NCBI GenBank assembly: GCA_020722565.1
Contig: DYKO01000013.1
Location: 21,765-85,764 of the forward strand
Source of the DNA: Rikenella microfusus
GTDB taxonomy: Bacteria; Bacteroidota; Bacteroidia; Bacteroidales; Tenuifilaceae
Length of the DNA stretch: 64,000 nt
Direction: 5' to 3'
Below, piece by piece: positions 27,551 through 37,032 of the stretch. The notes below the pieces were generated by a model. It did not search any database, was not told the DNA's origin, and was given only the letters and a program-made list of their open reading frames with translations. Every line of letters starts with the position of its first letter. The stretch's first letter is position 1. The position numbers were made by a program, and so were the translations under genes.

Positions 27551-27582
27551 GGTAGCCTGAAACGTCAGGCTACCTTTTTTTT
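27551..27582 (+). terminator. rho-independent terminator after the TPR protein gene
   Basis: A perfect 10-bp stem GGTAGCCTGA / TCAGGCTACC with a 4-nt AACG loop is followed by eight T. There is no T-run on the minus strand, so it serves only the plus strand. The stop codon of the convergent barrel gene (27570-27572) falls inside the second stem arm. Confidence 0.95.
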
Positions 27583-28646
27583 ATACCCATTACCTCGCTA
27601 TCAAAGGTTAAAATGAGCGTGTAGCTATATTCCATAAGTTTGTTATGGCTGTCGTAGTATGCCCGTGTATTTGCATGAATTGTAAATGCATTGCTTATGA
27701 TTTTCTCATACTGGATTAAAAGGGTGGTTAGGCTACGCCTTTTCTGATCGAATTCTGGGCTGATAGTAGAAAATGAACCATAAAGTTCTTCGCCCCTTGG
27801 ATTAACAAAGCCATTCGAAAGCCATTGCCCTAGCTCAAGATACAGGTTGTTGTATGTTACAAACACTTTGGTATGAAAAGCATATCCCCTGTTAAATTTT
27901 AAGTTTATACTTGGCGATAAATTTTTGTAGAAGTAGAATGATGGTGATATTCCAAGGAGTTGACCGGAACCTATTGCAAACGAATAGGCTGGCATTTCTG
28001 CCACATTAATTAGGGTTTGCACAGGCAAATCGGTGCTATCAATTTGTCCGCCCTTGTGAAAAGCCATAGATGCCATTGAGTTCGAAAAACCTGCTTTTAT
28101 GTTGTATGGATTGTAAACGTGGGAGAAGCCCACGGTAAACTCCTCCTGAAATTGACTACCAGTTTTAATGTATCGTTCCCAGTTAATCCATAAATCGGCA
28201 ATGGCCGATGAACTTTTATAGAAAAATTGCACTCCAGTTTCGGGTTGTTTCAGGGAAAGTCTTTCGGGTTTATAAAGGGGCTCACTCAAGTAGTGCCCGT
28301 GACGGGTATTCAGCGTCCCGGCAACAAGGGAAATGTTGTTGTTTATCCTGAACAAAAGCGAAAGGGCTGGTACCAACCGGTCAACCGAATCGGCGCCCGC
28401 AAGATACAGTAAATGTAAACCGGCATCAACGTAAAACCTGTCGGTTTTAATATCCACCGAAGGTTTTATCCAGAAACCGGGATGGGTGTAGCCCTTTTTA
28501 ATGTTTCCAGTAAACTCCTTATTATCGAAAAACGATTGTCCTAACAAATTTACCCATATTTTAGTGCTATCGGGGTAAGCTGTTGTTGCGATTGCTGCAC
28601 AATGCATCATTACTGCCGAAATCAATATCAAACTAAATCTATTCAC
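27570..28646 (-). CDS. probable outer-membrane beta-barrel protein of unknown function
   Basis: 358 residues with an N-terminal signal peptide (hydrophobic stretch to about residue 22). The remainder shows alternating hydrophobic/polar strands such as RFYVDAGLHLLYLAG, SFAIGSGQLLGISPSFYFY and FVTYNNLYLELGQWLSNG, typical of an outer-membrane barrel. I recognise no named family. Its start lies within the upstream region of the divergent beta-lactamase-like gene, and its last codons run into the terminator of the convergent TPR gene. Confidence 0.65.
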   Translation of the reverse strand: MNRFSLILISAVMMHCAAIATTAYPDSTKIWVNLLGQSFFDNKEFTGNIKKGYTHPGFWIKPSVDIKTDRFYVDAGLHLLYLAGADSVDRLVPALSLLFRINNNISLVAGTLNTRHGHYLSEPLYKPERLSLKQPETGVQFFYKSSSAIADLWINWERYIKTGSQFQEEFTVGFSHVYNPYNIKAGFSNSMASMAFHKGGQIDSTDLPVQTLINVAEMPAYSFAIGSGQLLGISPSFYFYKNLSPSINLKFNRGYAFHTKVFVTYNNLYLELGQWLSNGFVNPRGEELYGSFSTISPEFDQKRRSLTTLLIQYEKIISNAFTIHANTRAYYDSHNKLMEYSYTLILTFDSEVMGIKKR

Positions 28647-28736
28647 GCCTATTGGGTAAATTTATGGCAAATATTACTAAAAAATCCAAAACTTATAGTA
28701 ACTTCGGGACTAAATATCAACCTAAATCTAAAAGCT

Positions 28737-29903
28737 ATGACCTGGAGAAAGAAGTTAAGAATTACAGGGCTTGTGCTGTTGGCCGCATTAGCAATATTTC
28801 TTGCCCTGCCAAAAAACCATTACATAGTTAGAGCACTTATCTACCAGCAGGTTAATATTGATGACTACAAAATATTTCATAATCGAACCGTAAAGGCGGG
28901 CGAGCCTCAACCCTGGAAGTTTCATCCACATTACAATACCTATAATTTTAATGATGATCAACTTAAGTATTTTAACGATTTTCGTACCGTTGCCTACCTT
29001 GTAGTTAAGGATACCGCTTTGCTTTTTGAATCGTACTGGGATGGCTATGGAAAGGACTCCTACTCAAATTCCTTTTCCATGGCTAAAAGCATAGTTAGTT
29101 TACTGGTAGGTTGTGCCCTTTCAGAAGGTGCTATTAAGAGTATTGATGAGCCAATTGGTAGCTATTTGCCTGAATATAACGAAGGAGAAAAATCAAAAAT
29201 TACCATTAAGCACCTGCTCACCATGAGTTCAGGTCTTAGCTGGGACGAATCGTATAGCACCCTTTTTTCGCTTACCACCCAGGGCTACTACGGGAACAAC
29301 CTCCCTCAACTGGTGCTTAACCAACATGTTGTGAAGGAGCCTGGTAAATATTATGAATATCGAAGCGGCGACAGCCAATTGCTATCGCTTATTGTGGAGA
29401 AAGCCACCGGTAAAACTCTTTCCGATTATGCTTCGGAAAAAATTTGGAGCCGAATTGGAGCGGAATACGATGCCCTTTGGTGTCTCGACCGGAAGGGGGG
29501 TGTTGAAAAGGCATTCTGTTGTTTTAACAGCAATGCCCGCGACTTTGCCCGCTTTGGTCAACTGGTTCTCAACCATGGTAAATGGAACAATGAGCAGATT
29601 ATTCCCGAAAAATACCTTACAGAATCACTAACACCTGCAGAATATCTTTACGACCCGGAAATCAATAAAAATGTTGATTTTTATGGTTACCAGTGGTGGA
29701 TGATAACCGTTGATGGCCATAGAGTTTACTATGCAAGAGGATTGCTAGGACAGTATATATTTATTATACCCGATTTGAATGCTGTTGTGGTCAGACTTGG
29801 CCATGAAAGGAACAGCAACAAAATTGATGGACACCCTGAGGATATTTATAAGTATATTCGATTTGGGATTGATATTATAACCCAGACTATGATTCATGAG
29901 TAG
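28737..29903 (+). CDS. beta-lactamase-like serine hydrolase (class C / PBP4-like family)
   Basis: About 388 residues from ATG 28737. That start is preferred over an upstream in-frame ATG at 28602 because it places a normal membrane anchor (about 9-25, LVLLAALAIFLAL) at the N-terminus and avoids overlap with the divergent gene. The catalytic Ser-x-x-Lys is SMAK (Ser114, Lys117), followed by the family phrase HLLTMSSGLSWDE and a Tyr region EYRSGD in place of the classic YxN. Members are peptidases or esterases acting on D-amino-acid peptides or small esters; the substrate here is unknown. The 3' end overlaps the next gene by 8 bp, so the two are probably translationally coupled. Confidence 0.85.
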   Translation: MTWRKKLRITGLVLLAALAIFLALPKNHYIVRALIYQQVNIDDYKIFHNRTVKAGEPQPWKFHPHYNTYNFNDDQLKYFNDFRTVAYLVVKDTALLFESYWDGYGKDSYSNSFSMAKSIVSLLVGCALSEGAIKSIDEPIGSYLPEYNEGEKSKITIKHLLTMSSGLSWDESYSTLFSLTTQGYYGNNLPQLVLNQHVVKEPGKYYEYRSGDSQLLSLIVEKATGKTLSDYASEKIWSRIGAEYDALWCLDRKGGVEKAFCCFNSNARDFARFGQLVLNHGKWNNEQIIPEKYLTESLTPAEYLYDPEINKNVDFYGYQWWMITVDGHRVYYARGLLGQYIFIIPDLNAVVVRLGHERNSNKIDGHPEDIYKYIRFGIDIITQTMIHE

Positions 29904-31092
29904 CACCCCTTTTTTTGGAAGAGATCGCGTACGTGTTAAACTATTGGCATTCCCTGGTGCCGATGCATCCGTTTACGATAGAGCCAAGAAGAAGTACATG
30001 AGCCTTTTCAACCCCGAGGAGATGGAGTTTGTAAACGATAAGCCTGATATACTCATGTTTCTTACAGGCGGTTCGGAGCATGTGGCCATTGAGTCGGTAC
30101 AAGAGTATAGGTTTTACCTGCTCTTAGCCTCACGAGAGGCCAATTCGTGGGCGGCAGCAACTGAGGTAAAGGCTTGGATGAATCAGCACAACATAAGATC
30201 GTTGCTCATTAATGCTGACGACCCATCAACAATCGATATTCTAAAGGATTTTTATCATTCCTACATAGGTATCCGTAGGTTGCATGGGCAAAGACTTGGC
30301 GTAGTTGGAAATCCCTCGCCATGGTTGGTGGCTAGTATTGTTAGTCCCGTTCAGCTGCATGCAAAACTCGGTATTGAGCAGGTTGATGTTAGTTGGGATG
30401 ATATTGTTTTTAAGGAGATTACTCAGGTTTCCCCTGACTTTGTATCGCTGTTTAGCGATACCCAAAATATAGCCGAACTTACTGAAAGTGGAAAGATATA
30501 TGAAGGACTCGCTTCGCTTGTCCCTTTCTATCAGTTAAATGCCCTAGCTGTTGAGTGCTTTACCTTGGTAAACCAAACAGGCCACACGGCATGTTTGGCA
30601 TTGGCCAAACTCAACTATGATGGGATCCCGGCTGCCTGCGAAGCCGATGTGTGCAGCGCTGTAGCAATAATGCTTTCGGCCGAGGTTTGCCATTCAATAC
30701 CCTGGATGGCCAATGTGGCACTAGTAAAGAGCAATTCATTGCTTTTAACCCATTGTACAGTACCGTTACAGCAATTAACTAGTTTCAAACTCGATACCCA
30801 CTTCGAAACCAACAAGGGTTTAGCTATAGCCGGACAAATTAAGGGCGAAGAGGTAACCATTTTCAGGTTCGATAACACCTTTAACCATCTTTTTATTACA
30901 AAGGGGAATGTTGTTTCCCGGCCGAAGGGCAGATCTGCTTGTCGAACACAACTGGAAGTAGAGATCACAAATTCTGCTTCACAATATTTTCTGACAAATC
31001 CATTTGGAAACCACCATCTAGTAGTACCCGGAAACTGGACCAGCAGGTTAAAACTGGCTGCAAAACTTATTGGTATTGACGTAGTTGAGTAA
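29896..31092 (+). CDS. L-fucose isomerase-like family protein
   Basis: 398 residues resembling the COG2407 group (fucose/arabinose isomerase fold). The N-terminal half has Rossmann-like segments (PDILMFLTGGSEHVAIESVQ; RLGVVGNPSPWLVAS). The C-terminal half carries GIPAACEADVCSAVAIMLS, where a Glu-Asp pair matches a metal-site region of the isomerases, and a late His-Thr region. It could isomerise or bind a sugar, but the substrate is not readable, and no fucose or arabinose kinase or aldolase gene is nearby. It starts 8 bp inside the preceding serine hydrolase gene, an uncommon pairing. Confidence 0.65.
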   Translation: MSSTPFFGRDRVRVKLLAFPGADASVYDRAKKKYMSLFNPEEMEFVNDKPDILMFLTGGSEHVAIESVQEYRFYLLLASREANSWAAATEVKAWMNQHNIRSLLINADDPSTIDILKDFYHSYIGIRRLHGQRLGVVGNPSPWLVASIVSPVQLHAKLGIEQVDVSWDDIVFKEITQVSPDFVSLFSDTQNIAELTESGKIYEGLASLVPFYQLNALAVECFTLVNQTGHTACLALAKLNYDGIPAACEADVCSAVAIMLSAEVCHSIPWMANVALVKSNSLLLTHCTVPLQQLTSFKLDTHFETNKGLAIAGQIKGEEVTIFRFDNTFNHLFITKGNVVSRPKGRSACRTQLEVEITNSASQYFLTNPFGNHHLVVPGNWTSRLKLAAKLIGIDVVE

Positions 31093-31150
31093 TTCGGCTC
31101 CGTTATTGGCAAAGGTGTATTTAATTGCTGATCAAATGTTTTACTAAACA

Positions 31151-32776
31151 CTATAAATACTTATCGATACCGTTATTAGTCCATTTAAGTTTTTTCTTTC
31201 TAACCTCGTGTCGTATCTGATAATTTTTATCCCAGGTACTTTTTGTACGGTAGGGCCTTGGATGGTCAAGATGCACACATATTGCATTGTACCTAATTTG
31301 CTTTCCCTTGATACCGAAATTCATTAGCCGCTCCCCTAGTTCGCGGTCAAGGCCTCCATACTGCATATCCTCATTGTAGCCATTAACGGCTATAATATCA
31401 TCCTTCCAGCCGCTTACATTATGGCCATTCCATGTTGCTTTTGTTGTAGTTATTTTGTTTAGAAGATATTGTAACCAAGGGGTTTGAACTAATTTCAGGA
31501 ATTTGTAGGTAAGGGGTTGTCCCTGTTTTTTTAACCATTTTGGAGAAAACGCTAAACCTTTCTCAATTTCCCGACAAGTAATTTTTTGTGAAACGGGAGT
31601 GGTTAGCTTAAAATATCCACCGCTCAAGAAAGAACCTCTTTTTGCTTTATGAACGTGAACCTTAACAAAATCGTTACGGGGAATGCAGTCACCATCGGTA
31701 AAAATCAGGTAATCTGCTTCCGTTTGAGTAATAGCCTTATTCAAAATCTGACATTTCTGAAAGCCTTGGTCGGGATGCCAAACATGTTTTATGTTTAGAA
31801 TATTTCTTTGAACAAATTCATCTATCACTTTTTTAGTTTCCTCACCAGAACCATCATCAGCTATTACAACTTCAAAATGCTTTTCGGTTTGTAGCTCAAA
31901 ACCCCAAAGTGTTTTTTTAAGCCATTCCGGTTGGTTGTATGTTGTAACAATGACTGAGACAAGGGGTTTGTCGCTCATTGGGGCATTTAAAAGGGTATCA
32001 TATGGCGGGAGTGTTTTTTTTCTATTTTCTTTATAGAGTTTACGGAGCTTAGCATACTTTACAAAGCAGTGCTTCGAAAGCAAAAAACTAATTAGTAATC
32101 CATTAAAGCCTGACATAAAACCGGTTCTAATGAAGTAGGAATGAAAGAACCGCCAGAATGAATGAAAAAAAATCTTAAGATACCCGGCCTTAATCCCCTT
32201 TTTATAATACTCGTGTGCAGATATGGTGGAGTATTTATTTAATTCCGACAAATGTTCTTCGTAGTTGCTGTATCTCCAGTGAAGAAGATGGCCATTAAGT
32301 TCTTTAACCCTTGCTTCGGGTTGCATTTTTACAATTTCGTGAATATTTGCACCAGCCCAAACCCCTTTACGACGATCAAAAAGTCTGATTCTTTTTTCAG
32401 GATACCAGTCGGTGTGATAAATCCATTTACCACAGTAGTTGTTAAGTCGGGTTATCTTGTAGCCATCATGTGTCCAATTTTCTTTAATCCTATTAATTTC
32501 ACGCTCAAGTTCAACCGATAATGCCTCATCGGCATCAAGCGAAAGAATGTAATCGTAAGTTGCCTGAGAAATAGCAAAGTTTTTCTGATTCCTATACCCT
32601 TCGAATTTGTGCAGAATAAACCGTACTCCATGCTTTCTGCATACTGATTCGGTACCATCCGATGAGAAGCTGTCAACCACAACAATTTCGTCGGCAACGT
32701 TTTGAAGAGAACGAATGCATCGTTCAATGTTTTTTTCCTCGTTTAGGGTAATAATTACAGCAGAAATTTTTACCAT
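31151..32776 (-). CDS. double-domain family 2 glycosyltransferase (WaaE-like plus second GT2)
   Basis: 541 residues with two complete GT-A domains. Domain 1 (about 1-255) matches the WaaE/KdtX-like group: ITLNEEKNIERCIRSL, VVVDSFSSDGTE, a DXD-like LSLDADEA and the RLFDRRKGVWAGANIHE segment. Domain 2 (about 270-541) restarts with LVSVIVTTYNQPEWLKKTL, has TDGDCIP as its DXD and ends with a galactosyltransferase-C-like part (GLDRELGERLMNFG). The domains are joined by a basic linker. It likely adds two sugars in lipopolysaccharide-core or surface-glycan assembly. It stands alone between the fucose-isomerase-like gene and hppA. Confidence 0.88.
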   Translation of the reverse strand: MVKISAVIITLNEEKNIERCIRSLQNVADEIVVVDSFSSDGTESVCRKHGVRFILHKFEGYRNQKNFAISQATYDYILSLDADEALSVELEREINRIKENWTHDGYKITRLNNYCGKWIYHTDWYPEKRIRLFDRRKGVWAGANIHEIVKMQPEARVKELNGHLLHWRYSNYEEHLSELNKYSTISAHEYYKKGIKAGYLKIFFHSFWRFFHSYFIRTGFMSGFNGLLISFLLSKHCFVKYAKLRKLYKENRKKTLPPYDTLLNAPMSDKPLVSVIVTTYNQPEWLKKTLWGFELQTEKHFEVVIADDGSGEETKKVIDEFVQRNILNIKHVWHPDQGFQKCQILNKAITQTEADYLIFTDGDCIPRNDFVKVHVHKAKRGSFLSGGYFKLTTPVSQKITCREIEKGLAFSPKWLKKQGQPLTYKFLKLVQTPWLQYLLNKITTTKATWNGHNVSGWKDDIIAVNGYNEDMQYGGLDRELGERLMNFGIKGKQIRYNAICVHLDHPRPYRTKSTWDKNYQIRHEVRKKKLKWTNNGIDKYL

Positions 32777-32828
32777 TTTTTAAGCCTTGATTAAAAAGAC
32801 AAAGGTAGTTTTTTTTGATATTACAATT

Positions 32829-32861
32829 AAAAAAAACAAAAGCCCGGCATTAAACCGGGCT
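32829..32861 (-). terminator. rho-independent terminator of hppA
   Basis: Read on the minus strand, AGCCCGG (32855-32861) pairs with CCGGGCT (32841-32847) around a 7-nt loop, followed by a TTTGTTTTTT tail. It lies about 25 bp after the hppA stop. Confidence 0.85.
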
Positions 32862-32885
32862 TAGAGTTGAATATAACGAAGATTT

Positions 32886-35102
32886 TTAAATTAAGCTGTA
32901 AGCAACGGTTAACCCTGCCACTACAATTGAAACCATACTCATAAGCTTAATGAGGATGTTAAGGCTGGGACCAGAGGTATCCTTAAACGGATCGCCAACG
33001 GTATCGCCAACAACGGCTGCCTTATGGTTGTCGGAGCCCTTACCGCCAAAGTTACCCTCCTCGATATACTTTTTGGCGTTATCCCAAGCACCACCTGAAT
33101 TAGCCATGAATATAGCCAAAACAAATCCAGCAGCTAACCCTCCAACTAGTAGGCCAAGCACACCTGGAACACCTAAAATAAGACCGGTGATAATGGGAAT
33201 AATAATTGCCAAAAGAGAGGGTAAAATCATTTCGATCTGAGCGCCACGGGTCGATATGGCTACGCAGCGAGCGTAATCGGGTTCAGCTTGACCCTCCATA
33301 ATACCTTTTATTTCACGGAACTGTCGACGAACTTCTTCAACCATTTTTTGTGCGGCGCGCCCCACGGCATTCATGGTAAGGCCAGTAAACAGGAATGCCA
33401 TCATGGCACCAATGAAAATACCCACTAGTACAACTGGGTTCATGAGGTTTACCTGATAGTAGTTCATAAAATCGACAACAGTGGCTTTTGCGGTTTCAAT
33501 AGTTTCGCCATTGGCAAGTGTAAGAATGTTTTCTCCTATACGGATTAAGCCAATTTTAACCTCTTCAATATACGATGCTAAAAGTGCAAGAGCGGTAAGA
33601 GCAGCTGAACCAATGGCAAATCCCTTTCCGGTTGCTGCTGTGGTGTTTCCAAGTGCATCAAGGGCATCGGTACGTTTACGAACCTCGGGGCCAAGGTGGC
33701 TCATTTCGGCATTACCCCCGGCGTTATCAGCAATTGGGCCATAGGCATCGGTAGCTAGGGTAATACCCAATGTTGAAAGCATGCCTACGGCTGCAATTCC
33801 TATACCGTAAAGGCCTAACTGGATGTTTTGAGCATCGAGCATGTGCTTAACATCGAAATTAATGGCACAAAGGAAAGCCATAAGTATGGCAATGGCAATG
33901 GTAATAACAGGAATTGCAGTAGATACCATTCCCAAACCAACGCCTGAAATAATAACGGTAGCAGGACCGGTTTGTGCGCTAGCTGAGATTTTACGGGTAG
34001 GATTGTAGGAATGCGATGTGAAATATTCCGTTGACTGGCCAATAATTATACCGGCAACCAAACCAGATAACACCGAAAATGATATACCCAGCCAGTTTTG
34101 CAAACCTAAAAACCAAAGAATAACAAACGTGAAAATTGCTATTAAAGCGGAGCTAATATTCACACCAAAACCTAATGATCTCAGAAGATCCTTCATAGTA
34201 GCACCCTCTTTGGTGCGAACAGTGTAGATGCCCAAAATAGAAAGAACTATTCCAACGGCTGCAATTAGCATGGGAGCCAAAATGGCTTTGTACTGCATTT
34301 CCACATTAACGGCGGCAAATGCGGTTGCCCCTAGCGCTGCGGTAGCTAGAATTGAACCGGAATACGATTCGTAGAGGTCGGCACCCATACCAGCAACATC
34401 GCCTACGTTATCGCCTACGTTATCGGCAATGGTGGCAGGGTTTCTGGGATCATCCTCGGGAATTCCGGCTTCAACCTTACCAACTAGGTCGGCTCCTACA
34501 TCGGCAGCCTTAGTGTAGATACCCCCACCCACACGGGCAAAAAGGGCCTGGGTTGATGCTCCCATTCCAAAGGTTAGCATGGTTGTGGTTATGATTATCA
34601 ACTTGTGAGAGCTGTTGGGTTCATCGATAAAGTAGTTTAGTAGTAGGTACCACAACGATATGTCCAAAACGGCAAGACCTACCACCACAAGCCCCATCAC
34701 CGCTCCCGAGCGGAAAGCAACCCGCAACCCATGGTTTAGCGAGTTTTTAGCAGCATTTGCTGTACGAGCCGATGCATAGGTGGCTGTTTTCATGCCAAAA
34801 AATCCAGCTAAACCCGAAAAGAAACCACCGGTGAGAAAGGCAAAGGGAGTCCATTCATTCTGCACTTTTAAACCAAAAGCCAGTAAAATAAAAAGTAGCA
34901 TTAGCACAATAAAAACAATACCTACTATTTTGTACTGCTGCTTTAGGTATGACATGGCTCCAGTGCGAACGTACAGGGCAATTTTTCGCATGGTGTCAGT
35001 TCCCTCATCCTCCTTCATCATCTGCCTAAAAAACAGGTAGGCAAATGTTAGGGCAATTACCGATGCTATCGGTACAACCCAGAACAAGTTGTCAATAATC
35101 AT
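32886..35102 (-). CDS. hppA: K+-dependent membrane pyrophosphatase (ion-pumping)
   Basis: 738 residues with about 16 membrane segments. It hydrolyses pyrophosphate and pumps Na+ and/or H+ across the inner membrane. The substrate motif region with [20 protein letters not shown] is present, as are the late acidic motifs DNAGGNAEM and [14 protein letters not shown]. The potassium-dependence signature reads [10 protein letters not shown]: alanine (not lysine) at the diagnostic site and glycine two positions before the lysine. From family knowledge this marks the K+-stimulated class, many of which pump sodium; the transported ion is inferred. Single-gene unit. Confidence 0.95.
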   Translation of the reverse strand: MIIDNLFWVVPIASVIALTFAYLFFRQMMKEDEGTDTMRKIALYVRTGAMSYLKQQYKIVGIVFIVLMLLFILLAFGLKVQNEWTPFAFLTGGFFSGLAGFFGMKTATYASARTANAAKNSLNHGLRVAFRSGAVMGLVVVGLAVLDISLWYLLLNYFIDEPNSSHKLIIITTTMLTFGMGASTQALFARVGGGIYTKAADVGADLVGKVEAGIPEDDPRNPATIADNVGDNVGDVAGMGADLYESYSGSILATAALGATAFAAVNVEMQYKAILAPMLIAAVGIVLSILGIYTVRTKEGATMKDLLRSLGFGVNISSALIAIFTFVILWFLGLQNWLGISFSVLSGLVAGIIIGQSTEYFTSHSYNPTRKISASAQTGPATVIISGVGLGMVSTAIPVITIAIAILMAFLCAINFDVKHMLDAQNIQLGLYGIGIAAVGMLSTLGITLATDAYGPIADNAGGNAEMSHLGPEVRKRTDALDALGNTTAATGKGFAIGSAALTALALLASYIEEVKIGLIRIGENILTLANGETIETAKATVVDFMNYYQVNLMNPVVLVGIFIGAMMAFLFTGLTMNAVGRAAQKMVEEVRRQFREIKGIMEGQAEPDYARCVAISTRGAQIEMILPSLLAIIIPIITGLILGVPGVLGLLVGGLAAGFVLAIFMANSGGAWDNAKKYIEEGNFGGKGSDNHKAAVVGDTVGDPFKDTSGPSLNILIKLMSMVSIVVAGLTVAYSLI

Positions 35103-35320
35103 AGGGCATTTAATTAGTTAGTTATTTAGTATTTGTGAATTAAGTTTGAGCTAATATAATGAAGTGTTTACAATCCCCATTAATTTAGCAAAAAAAATTA
35201 ATGGTTGACTTTTTGACTTGCCTAAACAAAACAATCACAATAAGGTTCAAATTTAACTATTTATGTTATTGACTTTTGGTCATCATATCAATAACTTGCA
35301 TTTAAATAAATCTACCTAAA

Positions 35321-36001
35321 ATGAGCAAACCCCTTAAAAAAATTATAACTGCAATTTTTGTTACTGCAATTATTCCATCGTGTTCCATGCTCTATATACC
35401 CAATACTCATAATAGTCCGCTATTACGAAACAAAGGTGATGTCGATATAAATACATTAGTTGGTATTTCGGGATTTGAGGCCCAGTCGGCGGTGGCTGTT
35501 ACCGATAAAATTGGATTAATGGTTAACGGACAGCTCCATCAGAAAACCCATAACGAAGGAATAAAAGCAAAGGAAATGCGTACCCTAGTTGAGGGGGCCC
35601 TAGGATACACTGAGCGATTCAGTGATATGGGAATTTTTGAAGTTTTTGTCGGTGGCGGGGTTGGTAGTGTTCCAGCAAAATTTAAGGGGCAAACCTGGAA
35701 TGGAGAGCAAACCACTAAGCTTACCCGCTATTTTGTGCAGCCCGCGATCGGGTTTTGTAACGACTTGCTGGATTTTAGCATTGTCTCCCGCTTATCGTTG
35801 GTGAGTATTGCTTCCGAAAATAAGTGGTACTATGAACCCGGAGTAGTATCAAAACTGGGGTATAAAAGGGTTCGATTCGTTGCCAATCTTGGATTTTCCA
35901 TTCCATTAGGAAAATACGAAAACTCGCTATGGCAAAACTTTCCGGTAACCTTTTCAATCGGCATGCATATAAATCTGGGTAATCGTTTGCTCCCAGAGTA
36001 G
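35321..36001 (+). CDS. lipoprotein with beta-barrel-like body, unknown function
   Basis: 226 residues. A lipoprotein signal peptide ends in IIPSC (Cys21). The mature part has alternating strands (DVDINTLVGISGFEAQSAVAV, LTRYFVQPAIGFCND, RVRFVANLGFSIPLG, FPVTFSIGMHINLG), suggesting a small barrel or beta sandwich at the outer membrane. I recognise no named family. It ends one base before the purN stop codon on the other strand. Confidence 0.7.
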   Translation: MSKPLKKIITAIFVTAIIPSCSMLYIPNTHNSPLLRNKGDVDINTLVGISGFEAQSAVAVTDKIGLMVNGQLHQKTHNEGIKAKEMRTLVEGALGYTERFSDMGIFEVFVGGGVGSVPAKFKGQTWNGEQTTKLTRYFVQPAIGFCNDLLDFSIVSRLSLVSIASENKWYYEPGVVSKLGYKRVRFVANLGFSIPLGKYENSLWQNFPVTFSIGMHINLGNRLLPE

Positions 36002-36002
36002 C

Positions 36003-36569
36003 CTATAACCTTTCCAAAAGTTCTTCTATCACCCTTGGGTAGTGCTGGTACTCTAAGTCATGAATTCTTTGTGCCAGAGTTTTTGGGGTGTCGTTGGCAT
36101 AGACCCGACATTTTTCTTGAAAAATTATATCCCCCTCATCGTATTTCTGATTTACGAAATGTATGGTAATGCCACTTTCGGTTTCACCAGCGGCAATAAT
36201 TGCCCGATGTACCCTTTCGCCATACATTCCCTTTCCTCCATATTTTGGCAAAAGGGCCGGATGAATGTTTACAATACGTCCCGGGTAGGCAATTACAATG
36301 TTCTCAGGTATCATTTTAAGAAAGCCCGCCAATACGACAAAGTCGATACCTTGCTCCTCAAGTTTATACAGTACCGCGCCACTTTTTAGCTCTGACATAT
36401 TAAATATGTAGGTATCAACGCCAATATTTTTTGCCCTTTCAAGAACTCCGGCAGCGGGATTCTCGGTTGCAATTAGCTTAACCCTGGTAGAATGATGTGA
36501 AGCAAAGTATTGGCTAATACGCTCGGCATTGGTTCCAGACCCCGAAGCAAAAACAGCTATGTATTTCAT
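36003..36569 (-). CDS. purN: phosphoribosylglycinamide formyltransferase (GAR transformylase)
   Basis: Transfers a formyl group from 10-formyl-tetrahydrofolate to GAR in purine synthesis. 188 residues, normal length. Catalytic residues are visible: Asn and His of VNIHPALLPKYGG and the Asp of DEGDII, plus the N-terminal phosphate-binding FASGSGTNAE. It diverges from acpP-fabF-rnc, an arrangement often seen in Bacteroidales. The 175-bp divergent region holds two TAnnTTTG boxes: 36629-36636 on the minus strand for purN and 36650-36657 on the plus strand for acpP. Neither has a clear TTG partner. Confidence 0.96.
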   Translation of the reverse strand: MKYIAVFASGSGTNAERISQYFASHHSTRVKLIATENPAAGVLERAKNIGVDTYIFNMSELKSGAVLYKLEEQGIDFVVLAGFLKMIPENIVIAYPGRIVNIHPALLPKYGGKGMYGERVHRAIIAAGETESGITIHFVNQKYDEGDIIFQEKCRVYANDTPKTLAQRIHDLEYQHYPRVIEELLERL

Positions 36570-36744
36570 TATGAAATATTTAAATATTTATTTTAAACGA
36601 CTGTCAAAAAAATTTTGTTAACGAAGGTCAAAAATATGAACAAAAAAATTACTTTTGCCACGATTTTTTCATTTGGCTAATTTTCAGATGAATGTTTTGA
36701 CTGAAATTTGAAAACTCTTATTTTATTAACTAAATTTTAAAACT

Positions 36745-36981
36745 ATGTCGGATATTGCAACTAGAGTTAAGTCGATCATTGTTGACAAGCTCGGAGTAGA
36801 TGAGAACGAAGTAACTCCTGAAGCTAGTTTTACCAACGATCTTGGTGCCGATTCACTTGACACCGTAGAGCTGATCATGGAATTCGAAAAGGAATTCAAC
36901 CTTTCTATTCCCGATGAGGAAGCAGAAAAGATCGGCACCGTTGGCGATGCTATCAAGTACATTGAAGAGCACAGCAAATAA
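36745..36981 (+). CDS. acpP: acyl carrier protein
   Basis: 78 residues. It carries growing acyl chains on a phosphopantetheine arm attached to Ser37 in the DSL motif (GADSLDTVE). It is acidic and of standard length. It is first in a compact acpP-fabF-rnc series on the plus strand, with fabF beginning 51 bp later. A TAnnTTTG -7 box at 36650-36657 may drive it. Confidence 0.98.
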   Translation: MSDIATRVKSIIVDKLGVDENEVTPEASFTNDLGADSLDTVELIMEFEKEFNLSIPDEEAEKIGTVGDAIKYIEEHSK

Positions 36982-37032
36982 TTTAACAATCGGCTAGGCA
37001 AATTTGGTTTCTAACTAATCCTTTCTTAGAGT

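Noticed and set aside
28602..28736. Longer N-terminus for the beta-lactamase-like hydrolase
   Set aside because: It would overlap the divergent barrel gene and put 45 polar residues before the membrane anchor. ATG 28737 fits better.
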